Notes: a model not told the origin generated them from the sequence alone. A stretch of DNA of 64,000 bases from Cybelea sp963824595 (GCA_963824595.1 CAWGPY010000007.1:62001-126000), one strand, 5' to 3'. Positions 28,934 to 38,609 are shown, counted from the stretch's first letter. A program made the numbers and translations.

Positions 28934-31900
28934 TTACTGGGCGGTCGCCGCGCGCAGGCGCGCTTCCCCGGCGGTGGCCAGCGCGTCGAGGTCTTTGAAG
29001 GTGGCGTACTGGGCGGCGGTCGGCTTCGCGTACGCCAGCTCCAGCGAGTTGAGCAAGAACGCCAGCTGCTCGCGAATCTTGGTGCCGTGCATCACGTCGG
29101 CCTCGCTCGAATGAACGTCGAGCATCACCATCGCCGCAACGGCGTCGTTCGCCGCGGCGCGTGCCGCCGGCGGAAGCTTCGCGCTCGCGTCCATCGCCGC
29201 GGCGATCGCGCGATCGAGACGGTCGATGGACTGCAGGATCTGCTGCTCGAGCGCGAGCCGCGCCGCCAGGTCGGCGGCCGTCGGATGGAGCCGCGGATCG
29301 AGCCGGACGGTGAGCGGCACGCGGTGCGTGGTGCCGCCGTACTGCAGCGTGACGGTGTACGTGCCAGGCAGAACCGTCGGCCCGTCGGCGCTGTCCTCGA
29401 AGTCGTCGGTGGGCACGATGCGGAAGCCGGGAAAGTCGTAGGCCGGCGCGTAGCGCAGATCCCAGCGGAAGAGATTCGCGCCCGCCGTGACCGCGGTCTT
29501 ATCGGCGACGTCGCGGGCCCGCTGCGCGGCCGCGTCGAGGTTCTCTTCCTGCTCCGGCGTCAGCTTCGCGGGATGCTTGCTCTTGAGGTGGAGCGTGAAG
29601 CTGCGCACGGTCGCGCCGTTCGCGTCGGCGAACGAGAGCGTGACCGGCGTCGAGCCGTTGTAGCCGGGCGGCAAATCGAAGAACACGGCGGCGCCATAGG
29701 CCGGGTTGTCGCCGAACTCGGGGATGCCGAAGTTCGGCCCGCCGTACGCGTTCGAGAGCCAGGCGGCTTCGGGCGCGAACAGCTGCGCCTCGGCGACCGA
29801 GTACGTCGCGGGGCGCGCGAGCTGTTCGAGCAGCGCGAGGTTATCGAGGATCCAAAACGCGCGGCCGTGGGTCGCGGCGACGAGCTCGCCCTCGCGGGCG
29901 TCGATCGCGAGGTCGCGGACCTGGACGCCGGGGAGATTGAGCGTGAGCGGCTGCCAGTGGCCGCCGGCGTCGAGGCTGACGTAGACGGTGCTGCGCGTGC
30001 CCGCGAACAGCAGGCGCGGCTCGCGCGGATCCTGACGCACGGCGAAGACGTACTGATCGCTGGGAATGCCGTCGGACATCGCCGACCAATGCGCGCCGTA
30101 GTCGGTGGTTTCGTAGACGTAGGGATGGTAATCGTCCCACATGTAGCGCGACGCGGTCACAAACGCCGTGTCTTTTGCGACGTGCGACGGCTCGATGGAG
30201 CTGATCTGCGCCCACTGCGGCAGCTGCGGCGGCGTGACGAGCGTCCAGTGCGCCCCGTGATCCGTGGTGACGTGCACCAGCCCGTCGGCCGAGCCGGCCC
30301 ACAACACGCCGGCGTCGAGCGGTGACACCGCTAGCGACGCGATGTCGGGGAAGGTCTCGGCGCCGGTCTGGTCGGCGTTGACCGGGCCGCCGGTCGGGCC
30401 TTCGGTGCTGGGATCGTTGCGCGTGAGATCGGGGCTGATGATGCTCCACGTGTTGCCGTGGTCCAAGCTCGAAAAGACGACCTGCGCGGCAACGAGCAGC
30501 TCCCGGGGATCCGCCGGCGAGAAGAAGATGGGATGCGTCCATCCGAAGCGATACTGCGTCTCCGCCGCGGTCGCGCCGGACATATAGCGCGGCCACGGGC
30601 TCACGTTCTTCAGGTCGCCGGTGATGCGGTCGAACCGCGCGAACGCGCTGAAGTAGCCGCTGCCATACGTCACGAACGGGCTGCCGGGCTCGGGCGCGAC
30701 GAACGTGCTCTCGCCCAATGCGACGTTGTGCCAATCGCCCGGGCCGATGCCGGGGCCGACCGCCGCGCTCGGCCCCTCGAACGCGCCCTCGTCTTGCGAC
30801 GCGCCGAACACGTGGAACGGGAACTGATCGTCGAGCGCGACGTGGTAGAACTGGCCGGTGGGCTGATTGCGCTCGCTGCTCCACGTATCGCCGCCGTCCA
30901 CCGAGACGGTGCCGCCGCCGTCGTTGCCCTCGAGCAGAATCTTCGGATTGCGCGGGTTGATCCAGACGATGTGGTTGTCGCCGTGCGGCGGGCTGAGCTC
31001 GGTGAAGGTCTTGCCGCCGTCCTTGGTCTTGAACAGCGCGTCCACGTTCGGAACGTACGCCACCTCGGGGTTCGTCGGGTCGGCGAAGATCGCGGTGTAG
31101 TAAAAGGCTCGCTGGCGCAGTTTCATCTCGCCGTTGACGCGCCTCCACGTGGCGCCCGCATCGTTGGAGCGGAACACGCCGCCGTCCTTCGCCTGGACGA
31201 TCGCGTAGACGATGCGCGGATTGCTGGCCGCGACCGAGACGCCGATCTTGCCGAGCGTGCCGGCTGCGAACCCCGGATTGCTCGAGATCTTCGTCCAGTG
31301 CGCGCCGCCGTCGCGCGTCTTGTAGAGGCCGCTGCCGGGGCCGCCGCTGGTCAGCTTCCACGGCACGCGCTGCGCCTGCCACATCGCGGCGTACAGCACG
31401 TTGCGGTTGCGCGAATCCATCGCGAGGTCGATGCCGCCGGTGTCGGCGTCGATGAAGAGCACCTTGCGCCACGTCGCGCCGCCGTCGGTCGTCTTGAAGA
31501 TGCCGCGCTCGGAGTTCGGCTTGAAGACGTGGCCCATCGAGGCGGCGTAGACGACGTTCGAATTGCCGGGATCGATCGCGAGCTTGGCGATCATGTGCGT
31601 GTCGCGGAGGCCGGCGTACGACCACGTCTTGCCGGCGTCGGCCGTCTTGTAGACGCCGTCGCCCGTGTCGAAGTCGCTGCGGATGTCGGCCTCGCCGGTG
31701 CCGGCGTAGATCACGTTCGAGTTGGACGGCGCCACCGCCAGCGCGCCGATCGGATCGGCGATGCCGGGAAGCTTGCCGTCGGTGATGTTCGTCCAGCTCA
31801 ACCCGTAGTTAGTGCTCTTCCAAACGCCGCCTTCGACGCCGCCCATATAGAACAGGTTGGGGGCGCTCGGCACGCCGGCGACCGCGACGGATCGGCCGCC

Positions 31901-32035
31901 GATGTAGGGACCGATGCTGCGCCAATGGAGCTTGCCCATCACCCGCTGCGCCAGCGATGCGGAGCCGGCCGCTCGACCGGCAAGCGGGGCGGCGGCGAAC
32001 GATAGGGCAAGCGCGACGGCAACAAAACGCTCCAT
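28934..32035 (-). CDS. Secreted Asp-box (sortilin/VPS10-type) beta-propeller protein
   Basis: ATG 32035 gives 1033 residues with a signal peptide (ending near GRAAG). The N-terminal 700 residues carry about eleven Asp-box turns (S/T-x-D-x-G-x-x-W), for example TTDGGATWRKV, SNDAGATWRRV, SVDGGDTWSSE and SLDAGGHWQPL, predicting one or two large propellers of the sortilin or xyloglucanase type. The C-terminal 300 residues contain a beta domain (TYTVTLQYGG) and helices. Homologs are usually annotated as glycosyl hydrolase on weak grounds; binding is as likely as catalysis. It ends 3 bases from the convergent phosphoesterase gene. Confidence 0.82.
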   Translation of the reverse strand: MERFVAVALALSFAAAPLAGRAAGSASLAQRVMGKLHWRSIGPYIGGRSVAVAGVPSAPNLFYMGGVEGGVWKSTNYGLSWTNITDGKLPGIADPIGALAVAPSNSNVIYAGTGEADIRSDFDTGDGVYKTADAGKTWSYAGLRDTHMIAKLAIDPGNSNVVYAASMGHVFKPNSERGIFKTTDGGATWRKVLFIDADTGGIDLAMDSRNRNVLYAAMWQAQRVPWKLTSGGPGSGLYKTRDGGAHWTKISSNPGFAAGTLGKIGVSVAASNPRIVYAIVQAKDGGVFRSNDAGATWRRVNGEMKLRQRAFYYTAIFADPTNPEVAYVPNVDALFKTKDGGKTFTELSPPHGDNHIVWINPRNPKILLEGNDGGGTVSVDGGDTWSSERNQPTGQFYHVALDDQFPFHVFGASQDEGAFEGPSAAVGPGIGPGDWHNVALGESTFVAPEPGSPFVTYGSGYFSAFARFDRITGDLKNVSPWPRYMSGATAAETQYRFGWTHPIFFSPADPRELLVAAQVVFSSLDHGNTWSIISPDLTRNDPSTEGPTGGPVNADQTGAETFPDIASLAVSPLDAGVLWAGSADGLVHVTTDHGAHWTLVTPPQLPQWAQISSIEPSHVAKDTAFVTASRYMWDDYHPYVYETTDYGAHWSAMSDGIPSDQYVFAVRQDPREPRLLFAGTRSTVYVSLDAGGHWQPLTLNLPGVQVRDLAIDAREGELVAATHGRAFWILDNLALLEQLARPATYSVAEAQLFAPEAAWLSNAYGGPNFGIPEFGDNPAYGAAVFFDLPPGYNGSTPVTLSFADANGATVRSFTLHLKSKHPAKLTPEQEENLDAAAQRARDVADKTAVTAGANLFRWDLRYAPAYDFPGFRIVPTDDFEDSADGPTVLPGTYTVTLQYGGTTHRVPLTVRLDPRLHPTAADLAARLALEQQILQSIDRLDRAIAAAMDASAKLPPAARAAANDAVAAMVMLDVHSSEADVMHGTKIREQLAFLLNSLELAYAKPTAAQYATFKDLDALATAGEARLRAATAQ

Positions 32036-32078
32036 GCGGGGCGTTTTCGGCCTCGAACGCGCTATTCTTTCGAGGCGA

Positions 32079-32915
32079 TCAGCGGAGCGTCGAGCTCGGA
32101 ACGGGTGACGGGGCGGGCGCCGCCGCTCCCTGCGTATCGAAGTAGAGCACGCGTACGGCGCCGCCATCGGTGCATTGGGCGTGGATCACGGTGTAGGCCA
32201 TGGGGTCCTTCGCCGCGTCGTCCGCCTTGAGATCGAGGGAGGTCTGCTTCCAATGGCCGCTGTTACCGCAGCGGTTCATCGCCAAATAACCGTCGATCCA
32301 AATCGAATTGAAGACGATGCTCGAGGGACGGATGCGGATCGCGCTCGCGACCGTCGCGCCGTCGTTGGGAACGACGGGCGGCCCGGGGGCGAACGAGTTC
32401 TGCACCGCCGGCGCGGCGACGAGTTGAACGAAACCGACCTTGTCGGAGTAGAGCTCGTAAATCCACGCGTAATCGCCGGCGCGGTACCAGAGATCCAGCG
32501 AGCCGTCGTCCGAGTTCGTGTTCGTGCGCCACGGCGCGCCGAGCTTCGAACGCACGTCGCTCGACGTCGCCCCGAACGAGATGCCGCGAGGATCCGTGTA
32601 GCGAGCGCCGTTCATGCGCTGCACGACCGTCACGGAAATGGCCGCGTTGTTCTTTACGAGCAGGTCGAGGTAATAGGCGCCGTCGCCCGCGAGGTAGCGC
32701 CAGATCACCGACCCGCCCAAGTTGACGAGCTGGAGGGGGTCGCCCAGCCGCGGCGTGAGCGCCGCGAGCGGGTCGCCCAGCGTGACTCCTTCGAACTGCA
32801 TGCGCGCCGCCGCGGAAACGGCCGGCGACGGCGCAGCGGGTGCCGGCGTCTGCGCGAACGCCGCGCTTGGGAAATAGAGCAACGCGGCCAGTATGACCGC
32901 GACCGACGGGCGCAT
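32079..32915 (-). CDS. Exported protein of unknown function
   Basis: The 278-residue protein has a signal peptide (VAVILAALLYFPSAAFAQ) and a Pro/Ala linker. Two related-looking segments, FEGVTLGDPLAALTPRLGDP and ISFGATSSDVRSKLGAP, each followed by beta strands, recall the SmpA/BamE-like small domain (G.t..eV...lG.P) found in envelope lipoproteins. The C-terminal 100 residues include two cysteines and are unassigned. It lies divergent from the multicopper oxidase gene. Confidence 0.6.
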   Translation of the reverse strand: MRPSVAVILAALLYFPSAAFAQTPAPAAPSPAVSAAARMQFEGVTLGDPLAALTPRLGDPLQLVNLGGSVIWRYLAGDGAYYLDLLVKNNAAISVTVVQRMNGARYTDPRGISFGATSSDVRSKLGAPWRTNTNSDDGSLDLWYRAGDYAWIYELYSDKVGFVQLVAAPAVQNSFAPGPPVVPNDGATVASAIRIRPSSIVFNSIWIDGYLAMNRCGNSGHWKQTSLDLKADDAAKDPMAYTVIHAQCTDGGAVRVLYFDTQGAAAPAPSPVPSSTLR

Positions 32916-32978
32916 GCTACGGCCTTTTCCTGGCGAGCGCTGAGGAGTCCGCTTCTACCGCGGCGAACGCACGCCGTA

Positions 32979-34886
32979 ATGAAAAGCAAGCGGCTAGCAT
33001 GGCTTGCCGTCTTCGCCGTTTTGGCGTGGGCCGGCGGCGGCGCGCCGCGCAGCGGGCTGGCCGCCGCAGCGAAACCGCACGCGGCGCCCTGCGGCGCTCC
33101 GGACTCGGCGCGCGCGCTGGTCGAGCCGCCGGACGTCGAGGCATGGAACCTGCCGACCAACTCGGAGGGCGACCACGAGCTCATCCTCTCGGTTCACACC
33201 GATGGCGCGCGCTTTTGCTACAAGTATCAATGGAACGGCGAAACGCAGACCGTCGCCCCGACGATTCGGGTGCGCCGCGGCGAGCGTTTTGCGGTGCGCA
33301 TCGTCAACGACATTCCCGGACCGAGCCGGGCGGCGCACCTGCCGTCGGCTGCGATCCCGGCGTGCCGTCCGATGGACATGCCGGCGAGGCCGACGGTGCA
33401 TTACGCCGGCTACCTGAACCACACGATCGACGACCGGTTGATGCGAACGCCGCCGGTCGACACAAATTTGCATTTGCATGGGTTCGAGGGGCCAGCGGAC
33501 GAGGAGAATGTCTTTCTCTCGACGCTGAGCACACCGGTGCACGCGTGCGAGTATCGCATCACGATCCCCGCCACGCAGCCGCCGGGTGCGTACATCTATC
33601 ATCCGCACGCGCACGGCGCGTCGGACGATGAGGTCGCCGGCGGTCTCGCGGGCGCCTGGATCGTCGAGCCGGATCGGCCGCAGCTCCCGCGTTCGGCCGA
33701 GCACGTGCTCGTGCTGCGGTACCGCGTTCCGTTCGCGTTCGACAACCTCTTCGTGCCCGACCAGACGGCATGGGCGAACGACGCGATGGCGCACGAGGGC
33801 GCGCTGCCGCTTGCCTCTCCGGCTCCTTACGACCCCTTCAATCCCCCACCGTGGCCGGCCGCGTATCCCATGCGGGCTACCGGCGTTACCCTGGATCCGA
33901 CGGGCTGCAACGGCCTCGCCTCGGAACCGTTGCTGGCGATCGACGGATCCACGACCCCGGCAGCGCTCCAGGTGCCGGCGGGTCAGCCGCAGCTGCTGCG
34001 GATCCTCGATGCGACGTCGGATTCGGCCGAGCTGCTGCAGATGCGAGACGCATCGGGCCGCGCGGTTCCAATGCGCCTGGTCGCGATGGACGGGGTTCCT
34101 ATCTCGGGAGATGCGCAGCACCCGCTCGCGCACTATTTATCCGTCAAACGGCTCATGCTGACGGCGATGTCGCGCGCCGACGTGCTGGTGTCGGCGGACG
34201 AAGGCGCGACGCTGACGCTCTCCCGCGAGCCCTACTGCCAGGGCAAGGACGGCTTCTACGAGTTGCGCGGCGACGTACTGCGCATCGCAGGGGTCGGCGT
34301 TCCGGCGGGAGCGCCCGCGGTCGCGCTCGATTCGACGGCCGTCGTGCCGGGCGACACGCCCGCTGCGCGGCTCGTCGCGTACGCGAAAGCGAACCCGGCG
34401 TTGATCCGCCGCCGCGCGTGGACGTTCACGGAGTACGTATTTCCGAAGAACGGCAAGCTGAAGCCGCACGCCGCCTACTTCCTGACGGAAACGAGCAACA
34501 AGAACTTCCACGAGCATCCGTATTGGCCCATATATCGCGCCGGCGCGACCGTCCCGTCGAATCCCGACGTCGTGGTGAAACGCGGGTCTGTCGAGGAGTG
34601 GTACCTGATCAACGCGACGATGGAGACGCATGCCTTTCACATCCACCAGATGACGATCGTCACCGAGAAGAGCCCGGCGGGCGTGCCGCTTACGGGGGAC
34701 ACGGCGTTCGTGCCGGTCGGAACGCTGCTGCCGAACCGGCGCGATCCGAACTATCCGCTGATCAAGCCGCGCATCATCAAGATACTCCTCGATTTTCGCA
34801 ACGTGCCGCGCGGCACGTTCGTGTTCCACTGTCACATGCTCTTCCACGAGGATCGCGGCATGATGGCGAGCATCCGCGTCGAGTAG
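32979..34886 (+). CDS. Multicopper oxidase
   Basis: ATG 32979 gives 635 residues with a signal peptide (LAWLAVFAVLAWAGGGAP). All four copper-ligand motifs are present: LHLHG, YHPHAHG, HAFHIHQM and HCHMLFHEDRGMM, the last carrying the type-1 Cys and axial Met. It oxidises phenols or metal ions (Cu(I), Fe(II), Mn(II)) with oxygen outside the cytoplasm. No Met-rich loop typical of CueO is evident. It stands alone, divergent from an exported-protein gene. Confidence 0.92.
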   Translation: MKSKRLAWLAVFAVLAWAGGGAPRSGLAAAAKPHAAPCGAPDSARALVEPPDVEAWNLPTNSEGDHELILSVHTDGARFCYKYQWNGETQTVAPTIRVRRGERFAVRIVNDIPGPSRAAHLPSAAIPACRPMDMPARPTVHYAGYLNHTIDDRLMRTPPVDTNLHLHGFEGPADEENVFLSTLSTPVHACEYRITIPATQPPGAYIYHPHAHGASDDEVAGGLAGAWIVEPDRPQLPRSAEHVLVLRYRVPFAFDNLFVPDQTAWANDAMAHEGALPLASPAPYDPFNPPPWPAAYPMRATGVTLDPTGCNGLASEPLLAIDGSTTPAALQVPAGQPQLLRILDATSDSAELLQMRDASGRAVPMRLVAMDGVPISGDAQHPLAHYLSVKRLMLTAMSRADVLVSADEGATLTLSREPYCQGKDGFYELRGDVLRIAGVGVPAGAPAVALDSTAVVPGDTPAARLVAYAKANPALIRRRAWTFTEYVFPKNGKLKPHAAYFLTETSNKNFHEHPYWPIYRAGATVPSNPDVVVKRGSVEEWYLINATMETHAFHIHQMTIVTEKSPAGVPLTGDTAFVPVGTLLPNRRDPNYPLIKPRIIKILLDFRNVPRGTFVFHCHMLFHEDRGMMASIRVE

Positions 34887-34899
34887 ACGCGGCGAACGT

Positions 34900-35301
34900 T
34901 TACAACAGCGACTCGCGGCGCGCGTCGAAGCGATAGCAGGTTCGTCCGGCGCCGTGGCGCCAGAACGCGCCGTCGTCGAGCGCGCGATCGCCGGTCGCCG
35001 GGCTCGGCCGCGCATAGTACGCGCAGAGTTCGTAGCGCGTCGCGTCGAGACGCCGGTATTCGTAGGGCGCGCCGGACACCGGATCGCGCTTCGGCGTCGT
35101 CAGGCGGTCGGGGACGGGACGCTTCGCAACGGAGTAGTCGGCGCGCACGTCCCGCTCGATGTGCCGCAGGTCGTCAACGCGCCGGCGGTCGAGCGCTTCG
35201 GAGCGCGCGCGGTCGGGAGGTCCGAGCACCATGAGCGCGGCCGCGACCAACAGGATCACGATCAGGATCGTAAAGAACGCGACGGCCCGCTGAAGGTTCA
35301 C
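34900..35301 (-). CDS. Single-pass membrane protein of unknown function
   Basis: The long open frame upstream is spurious. The gene starts at GTG 35301, overlapping the stop of the upstream DUF5671 gene by 4 bases. The 133-residue product has one N-terminal transmembrane helix (AVAFFTILIVILLVAAALMVL) and a soluble domain with PVSGAPYEYRRLDATRYELCAYYA, which resembles the C-terminal fold of type II secretion pseudopilin-like small domains. GRTCYRFD supplies a second cysteine, possibly a disulfide. It is translationally coupled to the DUF5671 gene. Confidence 0.7.
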   Translation of the reverse strand: MNLQRAVAFFTILIVILLVAAALMVLGPPDRARSEALDRRRVDDLRHIERDVRADYSVAKRPVPDRLTTPKRDPVSGAPYEYRRLDATRYELCAYYARPSPATGDRALDDGAFWRHGAGRTCYRFDARRESLL

Positions 35302-35933
35302 TCGTGCCGCTGCGGCGGCTCCATCGTGAGCAGGTAGTACGCGAAGACTCCGCCGCCGAGCACCATGAGTCCGAGGGTGTCGAGCAAGAAGTGCGCGGTC
35401 AGCTGACCCCTGATCCAACTGCTGATCGTCAGCGCCGCGTCGGTGAGGATCGCAATCGCCGCGATGACCAGGGCGAGATACGTCAGCCAGCGGCGGATCG
35501 GCGAGTAGTAGAGCTCGGGACGGCGCGCGAGCTCGCGCTGGATTCGCGCGTGCACGAACGCGAAGATCGGGAAGGCCACGACGATCATGGCGACCTGGCT
35601 TGCGATGTCGTCGCGCAGCGATATGCCGGCATCCGAGAGCGAGTCCGGAAACCAGCGGTGCACGAGATCGTCCCAGATCTGCCAGAGCGCGACGGTCCAG
35701 AATCCGAGCGTGATGAAGTTGAGCAGGTAGAAGAACGCGTCGCGAGCCGCGCCCGACGACTGGTCGCGCACGGGCGCGGCGACCCCGAGCGCGGCGGCAT
35801 AGTAGTCGGAGAGGGCGCGGTAGATCCGGCGCTCGGACCACCCGCTCTGGCGCAGGATGCCGACGAGCGAGTCGTCGGGAATGCCGCGCTCTTTCGCCTG
35901 GCTGACGAAGGCGAAAAGTGAATCGTTTGCCAC
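35298..35933 (-). CDS. DUF5671-type multi-pass membrane protein
   Basis: GTG 35933 gives 211 residues. The N-terminal 45 residues form a soluble helical domain (FVSQAKERGIPDDSLVGILRQSGWSERRI) typical of proteins with a SHOCT-like regulatory helix pair followed by DUF5671. About four transmembrane segments follow: FFYLLNFITLGFWTVAL, VAMIVVAFPIFAFVHA, WLTYLALVIAAIAILTD and FLLDTLGLMVLGGGVF. Function is unknown. It is divergent from the SdpI gene and coupled to the small membrane gene. Confidence 0.75.
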   Translation of the reverse strand: MANDSLFAFVSQAKERGIPDDSLVGILRQSGWSERRIYRALSDYYAAALGVAAPVRDQSSGAARDAFFYLLNFITLGFWTVALWQIWDDLVHRWFPDSLSDAGISLRDDIASQVAMIVVAFPIFAFVHARIQRELARRPELYYSPIRRWLTYLALVIAAIAILTDAALTISSWIRGQLTAHFLLDTLGLMVLGGGVFAYYLLTMEPPQRHE

Positions 35934-35954
35934 CCCGTCAAAGTAGAGGAAAGC

Positions 35955-36608
35955 GTGCGTAATAGCCTGCTCCTCGCCGGTCTGGGACTGGTGCTGCTGG
36001 CGGCGGCGCTTTCGGCGTGGGCGTATCCCCAACTGCCGCCGCACGTGCCGACCAGTTGGGACCTCGCCGGTCACGCCAGCGGATACTCCTCGCGCCTCTC
36101 CGCGGTGATTCTGATTCCTTCGATCGCCGCGCTCACGTGGATTTTGGCGATCGTGCTGCCCGCCATTTCGCCGCGCAGCTATCGGTTCGCGGGCGACGCG
36201 GCGGACGCGTTTTACGAGGCGATCGTCGCCGTGATTGCGATCTTGGTGGCGATTCATTTCGTCTTGCTGCACGCGGAGATCGCGGGCACGACTCCGCCGG
36301 CCGGCGTGATTTTCGGACTGATCGGCGTGCTGCTGGCCGCGATCGGCCTCCTCATCGGCAGAGTTTCGAAGAACTTTTTCATGGGCATTCGCACGCCGTG
36401 GACGCTGGCAAACGACGAAGTGTGGCGCCGCACGAACCAACTCGGCGGGCGGTTTATGGTCGTCGGGGGCCTGGCGATCGTCGCGATGAGCGCGTTTCCC
36501 GTCGCCTGGACCGTCGGCCCGTTCGTCGCTATCGTCTTACTGTCAACGCTCGTACCGGTCGTCTATTCCTACGTGCTCTACAAGCGCATCGAGGGATTCG
36601 GCGACTAA
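35955..36608 (+). CDS. SdpI-family membrane protein
   Basis: The 217-residue protein starts at GTG 35955 after AGAGG. It carries the DUF1648 start (PQLPPHVPTSWDLAGHASGYSS) and the SdpI C-terminal motif NFFMGIRTPWTLANDEVWRRTN, with six to seven transmembrane helices. SdpI in Bacillus is the immunity and signalling receptor for the SdpC toxin, but homologs are widespread where no toxin is known, and none is visible here. Its stop overlaps the convergent phosphoesterase gene by 4 bases. Confidence 0.88.
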   Translation: MRNSLLLAGLGLVLLAAALSAWAYPQLPPHVPTSWDLAGHASGYSSRLSAVILIPSIAALTWILAIVLPAISPRSYRFAGDAADAFYEAIVAVIAILVAIHFVLLHAEIAGTTPPAGVIFGLIGVLLAAIGLLIGRVSKNFFMGIRTPWTLANDEVWRRTNQLGGRFMVVGGLAIVAMSAFPVAWTVGPFVAIVLLSTLVPVVYSYVLYKRIEGFGD

Positions 36609-38056
36609 GGCGGCCCGGTGTACCCCGGCTTGTACGGCGGCCCGACGCCGCCGGGCAGAATCAGCGGCGCGCGCGGCGGCGCGCGGAAATCGAAGTCGCT
36701 GCGCAAGTCGCCGAGCTGCGGCGCGTTTTCGGCGACGCCGTCGCGCGGATCGGGACGGCCGTCGGTCGCCGGATCGATGCGCCGGCCGCCCAGGAAGTCG
36801 TCTTCGATGAACTTGACGTAGGCGTCGTGGCTGAGCGTCTGATGATCCACGTAGCCCTTGCGCGCGTAGGCGCCGATCACGATGCCCGGCACGCGCAGGC
36901 CGTAGCCGAAGAAGTTCACGTCGGGCGGCACGACGTGATCGTAGAAGCCGCCCCAATCGTCCCAGCTCAGGAAGATCGCGGTTGATTTCCAGTACGGGCT
37001 GCGCGCCACGGCATTGACGATGCCGGTGACGTAGGCCATGCCGGTGCTGATGCGCCCGGGCGGGTGCTCGCTGTAGCGGTTGCCCGGCGCGAGCCAGACG
37101 ACGGCGGGCAGCTTGCCCGCTCGCAGGTCGCCGAAGAAGAGCGACGTGTCCTTGATGTTGGCGAGCTGGCCGGTCTGCTTGACGTCATCGAACTTCGGCA
37201 GCGGGTTCCAGATGCCGGGAGTTCGCGCGCTCTGGGGCCGCAGGTTGCAGCTGCTCGCGTCGTTGATGCAGTCGGGCTCGAAGCCGTCCATCACGTAGTA
37301 CGCCCACGAAACGTGGTTGGCGTGCAAAAGGTAGGTGAGATCGGTCCACGGATAGTCGGGGCGCCCCGGAATCGGCTTCACGCCGCTGCTGAGGTCGTGC
37401 GGAATGTCGTTGAGGTTGAAGTACGTGCGCTCGGGCTTGCAGCTCGCGGGGTCGCCGATGGTCGCGCACGATGCGGCCCACTCCGAGACCATGTAGAGAT
37501 GGGCGGGCAAGCTCCACGAGCGCACGGGCTCGAACATGTGGTCCTGCAGCACGAAGTTGCGCGCGTAGGCCCAGTAGTTCGGGAGATCGCTCTCGGTATG
37601 ATAGCCCATGACCGTGCGCTCGTGACCCTTGACGACGCAGGTCGGGATGTTGGTGGGACAGCCGCCCGCGCGCGTGGCGCCCTGCAGGATGGCGATGAAG
37701 CCGTCCATCTTGCCGCCGTCAATATCGCGGTCGGCGGCTTCGGCGCCGTGGGGACCGCCCATGTTCTCGTCGTTCGTATCGTGATACGGCGCGACGCACG
37801 TCTTCGTCGTGGGATCGGGCACGCACACCGCCGGCACGCCGTCGCGCATGGGGATGCCGTCGGCCCCCGGATACGTGCCGAAGTAGGTATCGAACGAGCG
37901 GTTCTCTTGCATGATGACGATGACGTGCTTGATCTTGTGAATGCCGTCGTCGTTTGGAACGGGCTCCGCGGCGGCGCGCAACGGCGGGCGCGCGGCGCTG
38001 CTCGCGGCGAGGAGCAGTACGAGCGCGGCGAGAGACGAAAGCGCGATGCGGAGCAT
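36605..38056 (-). CDS. Secreted phosphoesterase (phospholipase C/acid phosphatase family)
   Basis: ATG 38056 gives 483 residues. Unlike its paralogs it has a plain signal peptide with no lipobox cysteine (ALSSLAALVLLLAASSAA), so it is probably released. Family motifs are HVIVIMQENRSFDTYFGTYPG, DGGKMDGFI, NYWAYARNFVLQDHMFEP and SWDDWGGFYDHV. The block usually reading SFTAHQDL is here RSWSLPAHLYMVSEW, the form closer to phosphatidylcholine-type phospholipase C. It is the most divergent copy in the window. Confidence 0.88.
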   Translation of the reverse strand: MLRIALSSLAALVLLLAASSAARPPLRAAAEPVPNDDGIHKIKHVIVIMQENRSFDTYFGTYPGADGIPMRDGVPAVCVPDPTTKTCVAPYHDTNDENMGGPHGAEAADRDIDGGKMDGFIAILQGATRAGGCPTNIPTCVVKGHERTVMGYHTESDLPNYWAYARNFVLQDHMFEPVRSWSLPAHLYMVSEWAASCATIGDPASCKPERTYFNLNDIPHDLSSGVKPIPGRPDYPWTDLTYLLHANHVSWAYYVMDGFEPDCINDASSCNLRPQSARTPGIWNPLPKFDDVKQTGQLANIKDTSLFFGDLRAGKLPAVVWLAPGNRYSEHPPGRISTGMAYVTGIVNAVARSPYWKSTAIFLSWDDWGGFYDHVVPPDVNFFGYGLRVPGIVIGAYARKGYVDHQTLSHDAYVKFIEDDFLGGRRIDPATDGRPDPRDGVAENAPQLGDLRSDFDFRAPPRAPLILPGGVGPPYKPGYTGPP

Positions 38057-38288
38057 GCGGCTACGGTTCGCACGCTGGCGCGACGCGCCTTCCGGCGGTC
38101 CGCCGCTGCGAGCTAACGGCGGCATGCCGCAGAAGCACGAGCGCTTGGATGCTCGAACCACGTTCCTCTGCGGCGACGCGCACGTTCGCTCGTGGATGGC
38201 GCCGGAGGCAAAGAGGGCCGACCTCATCTACGCTTGCGGACTCGTTCTCGAGCAGCAAGCTGACTAGTTTCTCGAGTCGGTCGAACTC

Positions 38289-38601
38289 TTAAAACGGGGA
38301 TTTCGCGAATGTGAACTTGCGAGTTGCCGGATCGTAGAGAATTCGGATACGAATCGGAACGTTGTTTACGAGAATCGTGCAATACGCGACTTTGCCGGCG
38401 CGAGAATCGAGCGCGGGCGGGCACGTCGCGCTGGTGATTGTCAGCGCCTTATCGTACGCTCGCAAGGTCGGCACGAGCTCTCGATCGATGGAGTGCGCAA
38501 TCTGCGTGTTGCGTGGTCGAATCGTCCGCTCGGGCGCTCCACGACGTTACGTACGCCAACAGAACGACCGCGGCTGCGGCGTAAAGGCCGGGTCGGTGCA
38601 T
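38289..38601 (-). pseudogene. Probable DUF4333-like secreted protein broken by a frameshift
   Basis: From ATG 38601 the frame encodes a signal peptide-like start (YAAAAVVLLAYVTSWSARADDSTTQ) and then runs into unrelated sequence and a stop. The +1 frame becomes protein-like at the same place (TQIAHSIDRELVPTLRAYDKAL) and continues with TCPPALDSRAGKVAYC and NVPIRIRILYDPATRKFTF, the paired-cysteine pattern of DUF4333. Joining them needs one base change near 38505-38525. The gene begins 8 bases after the stop of the LppM-like lipoprotein gene. A sequencing error is as possible as a true mutation. Confidence 0.5.
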
Positions 38602-38609
38602 CGAACCGA

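Noticed and set aside
38124..38267. 47-codon plus-strand frame (MPQKHERLDARTTFLCGDAH)
   Set aside because: No ribosome site, no family, and it lies in the upstream region of the leftward phosphoesterase gene. It remains possible but unsupported.
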